This document shows, piece by piece, positions 8,478-16,445 of a stretch of 64,000 nt of DNA (the first letter of the stretch is position 1; the number at the start of each line of letters is the position of its first letter). The translations under genes and the position numbers were made by a program. The DNA comes from Haliea alexandrii. GTDB taxonomy: Bacteria > Pseudomonadota > Gammaproteobacteria > Pseudomonadales > Halieaceae. The notes beneath the pieces were generated by a model. That model ran no database searches, was not told where the DNA came from, and saw only the letters and a program-made list of their open reading frames with translations. The DNA is taken from assembly GCF_003719295.1 (NCBI RefSeq), contig NZ_RFLW01000006.1, positions 85,315 to 149,314 on the forward strand, written 5' to 3'.

Positions 8478-9505
8478 AAAGCTGGTTCAGTCGACCCAAC
8501 AAGGCCGCGCCAACCCCCACACCGGCTACCGCAATCCCGCCCATCTACGCACCGCTGTTCAGGGCCGACGGGACCTTGCGCGCGGACCAATTTGAACGCC
8601 AGGTGGTGCCGATACTTGAGCAGGTTCGCAAGGTCGCCTCTGACGCGGACTTTCAGGCGCTACTGGCTACGATCACGGCGGCCCTGGGCCGCGCAGCCAA
8701 TACCCGCTTTCCCCTCGATCGCCCCGGCGCCGATTACCGGCGATTCGAAACCATCTACAACTACGCAGTGATCGTGGTGATCACCACCCAGTGGTGGCTG
8801 CACCACCATAAACGGGGGCTGGAGGCGCTGGAGGACACCCTCACCACCGCCATACCTGCAGAAGGTCTAGCCAGGCTCAAACGCGAGCCTGCGGTGTGGC
8901 AGGACATCCGGGCCTGCATCACCGGTGAGGCGGCGGATGGTGGGCTACGCCAGGTCGCGGGCATCCACTGGCAGCCGGCAGCGCCAGCCCCGTCAGGCAC
9001 ACCGCCAATACCCCCAAGCGTCTCCGCACCCCAGCCCAGCACCAACAAAAGGTGTGAGCGCTTCCTTACGCCCCACCGTAGTCAATGGGCGAATCCCTTA
9101 ACCAAAGGCTGGGTGCTGGTGGAGACTATCCGTGAAGGACTGCGCGATGGCTCGCTTCCCTACAACCGCAAACAATCCTGGGTGCAGGTCGACAGGGAAG
9201 GGCGAACTTTCCTGCAGGTACCCGAAGTCTTCGAGTGGTGTTACGAGCGCCTCGACCCGGACGTTCCCCCGAAGACCCTGGTCAACCAGTTTGGCCGCCT
9301 TAACATCTGCACCCGAACCCGCAAAGGCCAGAATCTCTTGCGCGGTGGTCGCCGGAATCAGAAAGCCTACCAACAGGGCTTCGTGGTCGAAGACCCGAGC
9401 CTGTTCTGGGACGGCGAGCCCCCGGCAGACCAGTTTTATATCCGTCACCTGACCCGGCATGGCTTCGGTCAATCACTACAATCCCCACCTGATTCCGCGG
9501 CGTGA
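8471..9505 (+). CDS. TraI_2_C-like domain protein
   Basis: 344 residues, overlapping the previous gene by 7 bases. A helical N-terminal domain (about 20-155) contains TTQWWLHHH; a Pro-rich linker (about 168-190) joins a C-terminal domain whose stretch GWVLVETIREGLRDGSLPYN followed by WVQVDREGRTFLQVPEVF matches the C-terminal domain of MobH relaxases of integrating elements. The metal-binding HD-type relaxase domain with its long His run and GGLLRH motif is absent, so this is not a working relaxase. It may be a relaxosome or replication accessory protein. The true relaxase must lie outside the window. Confidence 0.5.
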   Translation: MLKSWFSRPNKAAPTPTPATAIPPIYAPLFRADGTLRADQFERQVVPILEQVRKVASDADFQALLATITAALGRAANTRFPLDRPGADYRRFETIYNYAVIVVITTQWWLHHHKRGLEALEDTLTTAIPAEGLARLKREPAVWQDIRACITGEAADGGLRQVAGIHWQPAAPAPSGTPPIPPSVSAPQPSTNKRCERFLTPHRSQWANPLTKGWVLVETIREGLRDGSLPYNRKQSWVQVDREGRTFLQVPEVFEWCYERLDPDVPPKTLVNQFGRLNICTRTRKGQNLLRGGRRNQKAYQQGFVVEDPSLFWDGEPPADQFYIRHLTRHGFGQSLQSPPDSAA

Positions 9506-9554
9506 CAGCGGTCATAGGCTGGCCTATAATTAACTATTGTTATCTCTGTTAGAG
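9502..9554 (+). promoter_or_regulatory. Toxin-antitoxin promoter and operator
   Basis: GTGACA (9502-9507), a 17-base spacer and a perfect TATAAT (9525-9530) form a strong promoter. Immediately downstream lie two small inverted repeats, TAAC-TATT-GTTA (9531-9542) and CTCT-GTT-AGAG (9544-9554), where an autorepressing antitoxin would sit. The antitoxin ATG follows at 9565. Confidence 0.65.
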
Positions 9555-9564
9555 GTAGAAAGTC

Positions 9565-10152
9565 ATGTTGACCGAAGCCGATCGCACCACACTGGCCAAG
9601 GCCGGTATCACCAATATCGACCGCCTGGCATCCGCCGCCGCGGCGTTCCTGCGCGCGCACCCGATCTACGAGGCGCCGCCGGTGACCAATGCCCTGTCCG
9701 AGGCCGAGGAGACCTTCCTGCGCGACTCCGGTGCCCGCGGCGTCGGCTCCTGGTCCGACGACAGCGCCGCCGACAACGTGGCGGTCATCGCCGGTGAGTT
9801 CGCCCAGATGGTGACGACGGCCTTCAGCCAGAAGGAAGTCGCTGATTTGCTGGGTGTCAGCGCCAGCCGAATCCGCCAGAAGCTCGAGGCGAGCGAGCTG
9901 TACGCGGTACGCACGACTGGCGGGAGGGTGTGCCCGCGCTTCCAGTTCGGTCCCAGCGGGACGCTACCGGGACTGGAGGCCGTCCTGCGGGCCATGCGTC
10001 CTGAGGCCCACCCAGTGGCCGTACAGCGCTTTTTCATGGATGTGCACCCCGATCTTGAGTCCGAGACCTTAAATCGCGCCCTGAGCCCCCACGAGTGGCT
10101 CCTGACCGGCCATCCGCCGGAGGTTGTCATCGTCCTGGCCCGCGAGGTCTGA
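9565..10152 (+). CDS. Xre/ParS-type antitoxin of a RES toxin
   Basis: 195 residues. A central helix-turn-helix (FSQKEVADLLGVSASRIRQK, about residues 92-111) precedes a C-terminal region ending SPHEWLLTGHPPEVVIVLAR, which resembles the DUF2384 toxin-binding domain of Xre/MbcA/ParS antitoxins. It lies directly upstream of a RES-domain gene with a TGATG overlap, the usual arrangement. Expected role: bind and inhibit the toxin and repress the shared promoter through the small inverted repeats upstream. The N-terminal 80 residues are longer than in minimal antitoxins and I cannot assign them. Confidence 0.75.
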   Translation: MLTEADRTTLAKAGITNIDRLASAAAAFLRAHPIYEAPPVTNALSEAEETFLRDSGARGVGSWSDDSAADNVAVIAGEFAQMVTTAFSQKEVADLLGVSASRIRQKLEASELYAVRTTGGRVCPRFQFGPSGTLPGLEAVLRAMRPEAHPVAVQRFFMDVHPDLESETLNRALSPHEWLLTGHPPEVVIVLAREV

Positions 10153-10796
10153 TGGCCAAGTTCCCCGAACCGCCGGGTGTGGAAGCCCTGCGGGCCATCC
10201 CGCCTGTGCTGCATCACTTGCCGGAAGGTACCACCATGGCCCGGCTGTGCTTTGTGGGCGGTGAGTTTTCGACATCCTGGGACACCTTTCGCTTCTACGG
10301 CCCGACCACCAGCCGCTTTGATCACCAGTTGCCGGACGGGCAGGGGAGGGCGCAGGTCCAGGACCGGGGCATCATGTACCTGGCCACCGGCCCGGAAGCC
10401 ATCCCCACCTGCTTGGCCGAAGTCTTCCAGGCCACGCGCCTGATCGACCGCCATGCCCGTGACCCGGTGCTCAGCGGGTTCAACCTCGCCGCCGACCTTA
10501 CCCTGCTCGACCTGACAGGCCCCTTTGCCACTGCGATCGGCGCCTCCATGGCCATCCACTCAGGACCCAGACCGCGGGCCCGGCGCTGGGCGCAGCAGCT
10601 CTATGAGGCCTACCCTGACATCGATGGCCTGCTTTACTGCGCCTCAATGTACGGCAACGCACCCGCCGTCGCCCTGTTCGAGCGCGGGGCCCGGGCCATC
10701 CCGAAGCGTCCCGTTTTCCACCGGGAGCTGCGCGATGCGGTCATGGCGAACATCCTCACCGAGACCGGTCGGGTGATCGGCTACGAGGTCGTCTAA
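10152..10796 (+). CDS. RES-domain toxin
   Basis: 214 residues. RES toxins are related to ADP-ribosyltransferases and deplete NAD+. Family features visible: an Arg-containing N-terminal strand (TTMARLCF), GRAQVQDRGIMYLATGPEAIPTCLAEVF with the conserved Glu of the second motif, and a C-terminal DGLLYCASMYGNAPAVALFER resembling the G(L/I)xYxS segment with the catalytic Ser. The start is the ATG at 10152, overlapping the antitoxin stop; a longer in-frame start at 10095 would lie inside the antitoxin gene. Likely function on the plasmid is post-segregational stabilisation. Confidence 0.8.
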   Translation: MAKFPEPPGVEALRAIPPVLHHLPEGTTMARLCFVGGEFSTSWDTFRFYGPTTSRFDHQLPDGQGRAQVQDRGIMYLATGPEAIPTCLAEVFQATRLIDRHARDPVLSGFNLAADLTLLDLTGPFATAIGASMAIHSGPRPRARRWAQQLYEAYPDIDGLLYCASMYGNAPAVALFERGARAIPKRPVFHRELRDAVMANILTETGRVIGYEVV

Positions 10797-11206
10797 GGGC
10801 CGGACAACCCCCCCGGCACTCCCTGAAACACCCTCAAGTTAACCATGGCTTAATGCCTGAAAACCATGAGGGTTTGCCGAGGCCGCTGGCGTCACTACCG
10901 AACGCGGCGCAGCCGTAAGTGGTGTAGTGACGCCAGCCTGCTGGCGTTGGCAAGCCCGGTGAACCCTGGGCTCGCGCGGCCGCCACACGGCCGCATCCGT
11001 AGTGACACGACAATTATTGTAAGGAAATTGACTATTGCGAGACCCGGCCATCCCACGGCTAAATAACCGGGCTTTAGCGCAGCCTTCGGCTGCATGTAAG
11101 CGCGCGGGCCACGCCCGCATCTGCTGGAAAACCAGCACTGGAACAGCCTGTATGGCACGTTCCACGTCGGCCTGGTCTTCAGGGAAACCGACGCAAACCC
11201 GAGGGG

Positions 11207-11247
11207 TTGAAGCGCACCCCTTCGGGGGCGCGCTTCAACATTTTTTG
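11207..11247 (+). terminator. Strong intrinsic terminator
   Basis: GTTGAAGCGC (11207-11216) pairs perfectly with GCGCTTCAAC (11231-11240); the stem extends inward through ACCCC/GGGGG around a TTC loop and is followed by ATTTTTT. It would end transcription arriving from the toxin-antitoxin side. Confidence 0.75.
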
Positions 11248-11419
11248 GCAACAGGAAATGGTGAAGGAGGCCAGGCCGTCGTTAACGGCAACACGGTGTG
11301 CTGCGCCGCAAGTCAGCATCAAACCGCAGTTAAGGGCGTTGCCCTCGACCGCTGAACGGCAGGGATTCCCCACAGGGCAACCCGCCGTTTGTCTGCAAAG
11401 TCAGGCAACCATAAAACGC

Positions 11420-11479
11420 TTATGTCCGTTTCCCGCTGCGCGGGATCACTCATCGCTACGGCGAAGGTGCTGGACATAA
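11420..11479. repeat. Nested inverted repeat upstream of the recombinase
   Basis: TTATGTCC at 11420-11427 is the exact complement of GGACATAA at 11472-11479. Between them lie two small hairpins, CCCGC-TGC-GCGGG (11432-11444) and TCGC-TACG-GCGA. The result is a three-way cruciform or RNA fold about 130 bases ahead of the recombinase start. It may be a structured recombination site or a leader; function unknown. Confidence 0.45.
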
Positions 11480-11607
11480 ACACTAAGCATCGGTGTCGGT
11501 ACCAATAAAAAACCGGTCGACAGTGCGGGCAAGACAAGTGCCGGGTGACGTGCCCGGAACAAGGCGCACGGCGTTGGATGGATCAGTGGCAGGAGGGTAA
11601 GCAGGGC

Positions 11608-12471
11608 ATGCAGGATCTGGAATACGAATTGCGCGGGATGGTGCGGCGGGCGTCGCGTACCGCCTACGGCACCCGGGCCGCCCGGGAGGATGTCCTCATG
11701 CAGGCCGCGAGGGCATTGCATGAAATGGGCTTCCGGAAAATGAAACCGGAGAGCCTGAAGCCGAAACACGTCGAGGCCCTGGTTGAGCGCTGGAAGCAGC
11801 AGGGGCTCTCGGCCGGAACCATGAAAAACCGCATGTCCCACCTGCGCTGGTGGGCCGGTGCCATCAACAAGGCCCCAGTGGTGGCTCGAGAAAACGCCCA
11901 CTACGGTATCGACAATCGCCGATTCGTTACCGGTGAGGACAAAAGCCGTCAACTCGAGGCGGAAAAGCTCGCTCAAGTCCGCGATCAACACATCCGCATG
12001 TCCTTGCGCTTGCAGGCGGCCTTTGGCCTGCGCCGGGAGGAGTCCCTGAAATTCAGTCCCGCCTACGCTGACCGGGGGGATCGTATCCAGCTCAAGGATT
12101 CCTGGTGCAAGGGGGGCAGGGCACGCGAAATTGCGATCAGAACCCCAGAGCAACGTGCATTGCTGGATGAGGCCCGGCGCCTGGCCGGTCGCGGCTCCTT
12201 GATCCCGGCTAACAAAACCTATGTGCAGCACCTGCGCACCTACGAACGATCCACGGTGCGGGCCGGCCTCGACAAGAACCACGGCCTGCGCCACCACTAT
12301 GCCCAGGCGCGCTACGAGCAGATCGCAGGCTGGCCCTGTCCTGCTGCGGGAGGCCCATCGCGGCAATCGTTGGCGCCAGAGCAGCGCGAGCGTGACCGCG
12401 AAGCCCGGCAGCAGGTATCCCGCGAGCTCGGTCACGACAGACTCGCCGTGGTCGCAGTTTATTGTGGGTAG
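11608..12471 (+). CDS. Tyrosine recombinase (integrase) of the short plasmid/island type
   Basis: 287 residues from the chosen start. An N-terminal SAM-like core-binding domain (about 1-110) contains SLKPKHVEALVERW and GTMKNRMSHLRWWAG. The catalytic domain has the first Arg in AAFGLRREESLKF, the Lys region LKDSWCKGG, the HxLR box in HGLRHHYAQARYE, the second His in ELGHDR and the tyrosine in the final AVYCG. All catalytic positions are therefore present. I chose ATG 11608 because AGGAGGG lies 10 bases upstream and the next residues look like the family start; an earlier ATG at 11545 adds 21 unlikely residues. Substrate is unknown; the palindromic DNA just upstream is the obvious candidate. 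Confidence 0.85.
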   Translation: MQDLEYELRGMVRRASRTAYGTRAAREDVLMQAARALHEMGFRKMKPESLKPKHVEALVERWKQQGLSAGTMKNRMSHLRWWAGAINKAPVVARENAHYGIDNRRFVTGEDKSRQLEAEKLAQVRDQHIRMSLRLQAAFGLRREESLKFSPAYADRGDRIQLKDSWCKGGRAREIAIRTPEQRALLDEARRLAGRGSLIPANKTYVQHLRTYERSTVRAGLDKNHGLRHHYAQARYEQIAGWPCPAAGGPSRQSLAPEQRERDREARQQVSRELGHDRLAVVAVYCG

Positions 12472-12530
12472 AATGGGCTCAGACTGGACAGTCCGACCTG
12501 CAGCGCCTACCCGAGCTCATCGGCCGAGCC

Positions 12531-12863
12531 TCAGGTGTTATCCACAACCTTGGCAGTAGGGCCATTGGTCTTCACTGAGGCGATGCCGTTTTCCATCGCC
12601 GCTGCTCCGGAATACATTTCGCTACTGCCAATGACCTGGCCGTTCCCGGCTTTCAGGTTGAAATAGGGCTCGTTCTTCTTGGAGCGTTTGCGTTCGTAAC
12701 GGCCATCGTCGGGAGAATTCTTGCGCACGGATTCGATACCGTTCTCCGCGGCGGCTTTACTTTCATACAGCTCGCTGGTCAGGATGATCTGGCCGTTACC
12801 GGCCTTCAGGTTGAACATGAATTTACCGCTAGGGCTTTTCTTCAGGTCGTAGGTGCCCGCCAT
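12531..12863 (-). CDS. YegP/DUF1508 tandem-repeat protein
   Basis: 110 residues made of two copies of the about 50-residue DUF1508 unit. The motif FNLKAGNGQ appears in both, followed by the same SELYESKAAAENGIESVR-type helix. YegP-like proteins are small soluble proteins of unknown biochemical role, commonly found in proteobacterial genomes and on plasmids. The start at 12863 is preferred because AAGGAG lies 8 bases upstream and the protein then begins MAGTYDLKK, as is usual; GTG and ATG codons further up are too close to the ribosome-binding site. The gene stands alone between the recombinase and the sensory cluster. Confidence 0.85.
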   Translation of the reverse strand: MAGTYDLKKSPSGKFMFNLKAGNGQIILTSELYESKAAAENGIESVRKNSPDDGRYERKRSKKNEPYFNLKAGNGQVIGSSEMYSGAAAMENGIASVKTNGPTAKVVDNT

Positions 12864-13103
12864 TGCCATCACTCCTTGGATCGTGGTTGTTATTGCGCAT
12901 TATCCCGCCAGGGACTACCTGAGTATGTGAAATTGTCGCGCTCGATGCTACCGCAATCTTACACAGCACGGTTCAGCTGGTGAACGACGCGGTAGTGTCC
13001 GCGGGCACCACCGGACACGTCCGGGCTGCCTGAACAGTGACGCAAATTTAAGGCAGAATGGCCTGATGCGGTTATCACAGCGCCCACGAGAGAACACCAT
13101 TCA

Positions 13104-13955
13104 GTGCCAGCATCCAGGTCAACAAGGTTGCGCCGCCGCAGTCCCCTAGCGGTTCTTGCCCTGTGCTGGCTGGCGATCGCAGTTACGCCCGTTCGGGCCG
13201 ACGTCACGATCTATGGTGGCGATGATCGGATCCGCGCGCGCATCCAGTCGCTGATCACAGCCGAAGTGCCGGCAGATCAGATGAGCGGTGTGAACCTCGC
13301 AATCACCGTGGGCGCCGAAGCACTGAACGAATTCTGCGAAAGTGACTCAGGACGACCCGTCCTCGCCACCTATCTCTACACCAGCCGCATACCCGCGGCC
13401 GCCGCTTCGTGCCAGCAGCAGGTTGCGGCGATCCCCGTGGATCCGCCGCTGACGGCGCTGTACCGCTTGGCCCGGGCGCTGTTTCCGGGCAGTAAGTCCG
13501 CCACCCTGATCAGCGCCGCGGGCGCAGAGGGGACTGCCGGGCCATACCTGCAACTAACCCTACCTCCGGAGGGCGTCGCGAGGGGCTTGGGCCGTCTCAT
13601 CCAGGAGGGACGATGGGATGTATTCCTGATGCCCGTTGATCCTGAGGTCTTTGGTGGTGCCGATTACCGCCTGGCGCTGGAAACCCTGTTTCGGCATCGC
13701 AAGCCCGTAGTCGTCTCCATCCCGTCGCTATTGCCCCAGGGCGCGGCGGCGGCGGCCTATTACGCCCCGGAGCAGCTGGAAGCGGCCTTGCAACGTACGC
13801 TGCGCCACTGGGCGAAATCCGGCGAGCTGCTGGCGGGACCACCTGAGCGTATACAGGTAAAAGTGAACCATTCCGTGCTTCGCAACGGCTACGGCAGAGT
13901 AATTGCAGAGCGGGACGTGCTCGCATTGGAAGTGGAGGTAAACGGTGGCGACTAG
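13104..13955 (+). CDS. Periplasmic ABC-type substrate-binding-like protein
   Basis: 283 residues, read from a GTG. An Arg-rich n-region and a hydrophobic stretch (LAVLALCWLAIAVTPVRA) make a clear signal peptide cleaved near residue 33. The mature protein resembles the ABC_sub_bind (PF04392) fold: strand-helix units such as LAITVGAEALNEF, RPVLATYLYTS and RRPVVVSIPSLL-like RKPVVVSIPSLL, with a C-terminal RIQVKVNHSVLRNGYGR. No permease or ATPase gene is nearby; the next gene is a membrane histidine kinase overlapping by 11 bases. That suggests a ligand-sensing partner of the kinase rather than a transport component (inference). The ligand is unknown. Confidence 0.65.
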   Translation: MPASRSTRLRRRSPLAVLALCWLAIAVTPVRADVTIYGGDDRIRARIQSLITAEVPADQMSGVNLAITVGAEALNEFCESDSGRPVLATYLYTSRIPAAAASCQQQVAAIPVDPPLTALYRLARALFPGSKSATLISAAGAEGTAGPYLQLTLPPEGVARGLGRLIQEGRWDVFLMPVDPEVFGGADYRLALETLFRHRKPVVVSIPSLLPQGAAAAAYYAPEQLEAALQRTLRHWAKSGELLAGPPERIQVKVNHSVLRNGYGRVIAERDVLALEVEVNGGD

Positions 13956-15834
13956 ACGATGGCGCATGCCGTTACTGGCTTTGCTCACGCTTCCCCCGCT
14001 GTTGGGTGTGCTGCTGATCAGCGGGATATCCTGGCGCCTGTTCGATCCCGCTGTGACTCAATCCTCTGAGGTGGCGTTGGAGGTATTGGAAGATATGATT
14101 CGCACCACCGGCAGTGAGTCTTTGCGCTACCCTCTGGCGGTGGGTGACGAGGAGGCAGTCGAAAGACTGGTCGGGGCAATGGCACGCAACGACCTGGTAT
14201 TCGCGGTGCAGGTGGCGGATGCCGAAGGTCGTCTGGTGGCCCGGGCCCAAAATCAGCAGTTGCCGATCGCACAGGGAATTCAGCTGATCGAGTATCGCCA
14301 GCCGCTTACAATTCAAGCTCTGGCGGATGAGCCGGTGTCAGTTGGGGCAGGCGATGGTGAAGTGTACGTGGGCGAGGTGCTGTTCCAGTTGACGCCACAC
14401 GTGCTGGCAGAGCAAAAAAGCCGATTGGTTAAAGACTACCAGCGATTGATCGGGGTGGTGTTATTGCTGGGTTCACTGCTGGTTCTGCTCGCAGCCCGGA
14501 TTCTGTGGCGATCGGCGAGAACGATAACGGGCGCCTTGCGGCGAATTGCTGCAGGCGAGCGGGGTATCCTCATCGACGACGAGCCGCTGGTGTCGGAGTT
14601 TGACGTGATCGCGCGTGGCGTGAATCGATTGTCGGAGAATGTGGATGAAGCCCGGGCGCGGCAGGAAGCCTCGCTACAACAGCTTGAAGTGGCGGTGAAC
14701 AGTGCCCAGCAATCGGACAGGGAAACACGCGCCTTCTACGAAACCGCAACACGGGAGATCGCCGATCCGGTAATGCAGGTGGTAGAACTGCTGAAATTGA
14801 ACCAGCAGGGCGTCAGCTCGCCGGTGGACCCGGCGGTGATTCTGCACAATGCCGAGCGCGTCAAACTGTCCGTCCTCGCGATGCTGGGAAAACTCGAGGA
14901 GGCACAGGAGGGCAGGGTGACGACGGATGTGGATCTCACCGACTACTTTAGTGACCTGGCCACTCGATATCGGCCCCGGTTCGCCCGCAAGGGGCTGGCC
15001 TTTCATGTGAGTGGCAGTGCGCCGACCGTCCTCGAAAACGTCCAGATCGATTCAGGGACGCTGGATATCGTCCTGGAAAAGCTGCTGGAGAACGCGCTTG
15101 CCTTTACACCGCAAGGCGAGGTGCGGATTCATTGGCAAGTCGTGAATGAGGCGACGTTGGGCCCGGAACTGGTCATTTCGGTCAAGGACAATGGCCAAGG
15201 GATCGCTGCGCAGCACCTGGAGAAGGTTTTTGACCGGTATACGCAGTTTTCTCCGGACAATGACGGGGCGTCTGGCAGTGGGCTCGGCCTGTACATCGCG
15301 CGGGAGTTGTTGGCTCGCAGGGGAGGTAGTCTGGGGCTGGTGAGCCAGCGCGGGGTCGGTAGTGAGTTCACGGTCCGACTGCCAGTCGTCCCGCTGACGC
15401 GCCCTGAAACCGCGCGACCTGGCCTTCAGGGGCAAACGTCGCTGACGGTGGGCGTGGATGCGTCACAGCACCGCCTGATTGAATCCAGCTTGTCAGTATG
15501 GGGTATGGAGGTCTTGCAGGCGGATACCGCAATCGAAGCGCTGGCCCTGCTCGCCAAGCATCCAGTCCGCCTCCTGTGGGTAGAAGAGGGGATAGAGGAC
15601 ATCGATCTGGACAGCTTTTTGGCGGAAGCAAGAAAGCGCCAGGAAGGGGCTAAGGTGGTGGTATTGGCGCTGGATGCCGCCGAGTCGCAGGACGGCGTGC
15701 TTCAGGTGCGAAAACCCGTTGAGAAGCCCGAGATTAATGCGCTGTTGCGTCAGCTCATCGAAACAGCGGATGATCGGGTCGATTATCGACTGGTAGAACG
15801 TCTCAAAACGGTACAAAAACCAGACAATGAGTAG
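13945..15834 (+). CDS. Degenerate membrane hybrid histidine kinase
   Basis: 629 residues. Two membrane helices (about 8-27 and 168-188) bracket a periplasmic sensor domain; a HAMP-like linker follows, then a dimerisation region (about 255-320), a HATPase domain (about 340-490) and a receiver-like domain (about 505-620). The ATPase boxes look intact: N-box EKLLENALAF, G1 VKDNGQGI, F-box KVFDRYTQF, G2 GSGLGLYIA. The phospho-acceptor His is not visible: where SHEIRTPL is expected the protein reads ATREIADPV. The receiver also lacks its acceptor Asp (LLWVEEGIED), although the KP motif survives. It may signal allosterically, or be decaying. It overlaps the binding-protein gene by 11 bases. Confidence 0.8.
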   Translation: MATRRWRMPLLALLTLPPLLGVLLISGISWRLFDPAVTQSSEVALEVLEDMIRTTGSESLRYPLAVGDEEAVERLVGAMARNDLVFAVQVADAEGRLVARAQNQQLPIAQGIQLIEYRQPLTIQALADEPVSVGAGDGEVYVGEVLFQLTPHVLAEQKSRLVKDYQRLIGVVLLLGSLLVLLAARILWRSARTITGALRRIAAGERGILIDDEPLVSEFDVIARGVNRLSENVDEARARQEASLQQLEVAVNSAQQSDRETRAFYETATREIADPVMQVVELLKLNQQGVSSPVDPAVILHNAERVKLSVLAMLGKLEEAQEGRVTTDVDLTDYFSDLATRYRPRFARKGLAFHVSGSAPTVLENVQIDSGTLDIVLEKLLENALAFTPQGEVRIHWQVVNEATLGPELVISVKDNGQGIAAQHLEKVFDRYTQFSPDNDGASGSGLGLYIARELLARRGGSLGLVSQRGVGSEFTVRLPVVPLTRPETARPGLQGQTSLTVGVDASQHRLIESSLSVWGMEVLQADTAIEALALLAKHPVRLLWVEEGIEDIDLDSFLAEARKRQEGAKVVVLALDAAESQDGVLQVRKPVEKPEINALLRQLIETADDRVDYRLVERLKTVQKPDNE

Positions 15835-15860
15835 AACTTTACCTTCTGAGCTCCGCCGCC

Positions 15861-16353
15861 ATGTCCATTGATTCAGCACGCGTCGTCTGTACGGGTTGTG
15901 ACTACGAAACGCGGGAAGTATTCCGCCCCATTTTGATCCGGTATCAAACTGGGAATGGGCAGTTCATTGAGACAGGGCGGACCAAATGGATGGTGCTACG
16001 ACTGTACAGACTACTCCAGTATTGAACGGATACATCCGGATGCGCTGCGCGAGAAACGGGCGCAGAAGGGGTGGTTACGGTACCAGCTCGGCCAACTGGA
16101 CAATGAGATAGCCGAGTTGGGCGAGTTGATCAAGTTGGTGAATCGTCGCTCTTCGAAGGCGAGATGCCTCAAGTGCTGGTCGGACAATACAGCACCGGTC
16201 ACTTTCGACGCCGAAAGCGGCACTGCTCAGGACTTTGTGCATGGTTGTGGCGGACACTTGCGGATAATCCACGACCATTCAGGACCGCGCTTCCACTTCC
16301 GCAGGACAACCTACGTATTAAACGAGGAGGGAGAGCTCCTCGCGGAGGAGTAG
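15861..16353 (+). pseudogene. Zinc-ribbon protein split by an apparent frameshift
   Basis: From ATG 15861 the frame reads MSIDSARVVCTGCDYETREV and continues to TGRTKW, then enters unrelated sequence and stops at about 16025. The +1 frame, open from 15955 to 16353, continues sensibly with NGWCYDCTDYSSIERI and about 110 further residues, including ARCLKCWS and HGCGGH. Joining the frames near 15970 would unite two CxxC pairs (VCTGC and WCYDC) into one zinc ribbon followed by a coiled-coil segment and a second Cys cluster. I infer a one-base indel or a sequencing error. If the shorter frame alone is translated it lacks the first metal knuckle. The function is unknown. Confidence 0.55.
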
Positions 16354-16445
16354 GCGGCGGAACGGCACGGGATGCCTTTGTCAGGTGTCAATGGGTCATA
16401 CCGGCAGGCAGGACTACCTGGTGAGGACTCCTCGCAAAAAGATGC

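Larger units (their letters stand above)
10797..11607. other. Palindrome-rich non-coding stretch before the recombinase gene
   Basis: About 800 bases without a credible gene but with dense symmetric structure. A 14-base inverted repeat (GCTGGCGTCACTAC at 10885-10898 with its complement at 10924-10937) is followed by GCCAGC-CT-GCTGGC, by GCGGCCG/CGGCCGC (10976-10994), by the palindrome ACAATTATTGT (11010-11020) within AT-rich DNA, and by GCAGCC-TTC-GGCTGC (11079-11093). A terminator (11207-11247) and a nested stem (11420-11479) are listed separately. The motif GTAGTGAC occurs twice (around 10924 and 10999). It could hold the site used by the adjacent recombinase, or oriT; neither is proven. 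Confidence 0.5.

Noticed and set aside
8471..9505. MobH relaxase
   Set aside because: The HD-type catalytic region with its His motifs is missing; only a C-terminal-domain-like segment is seen.
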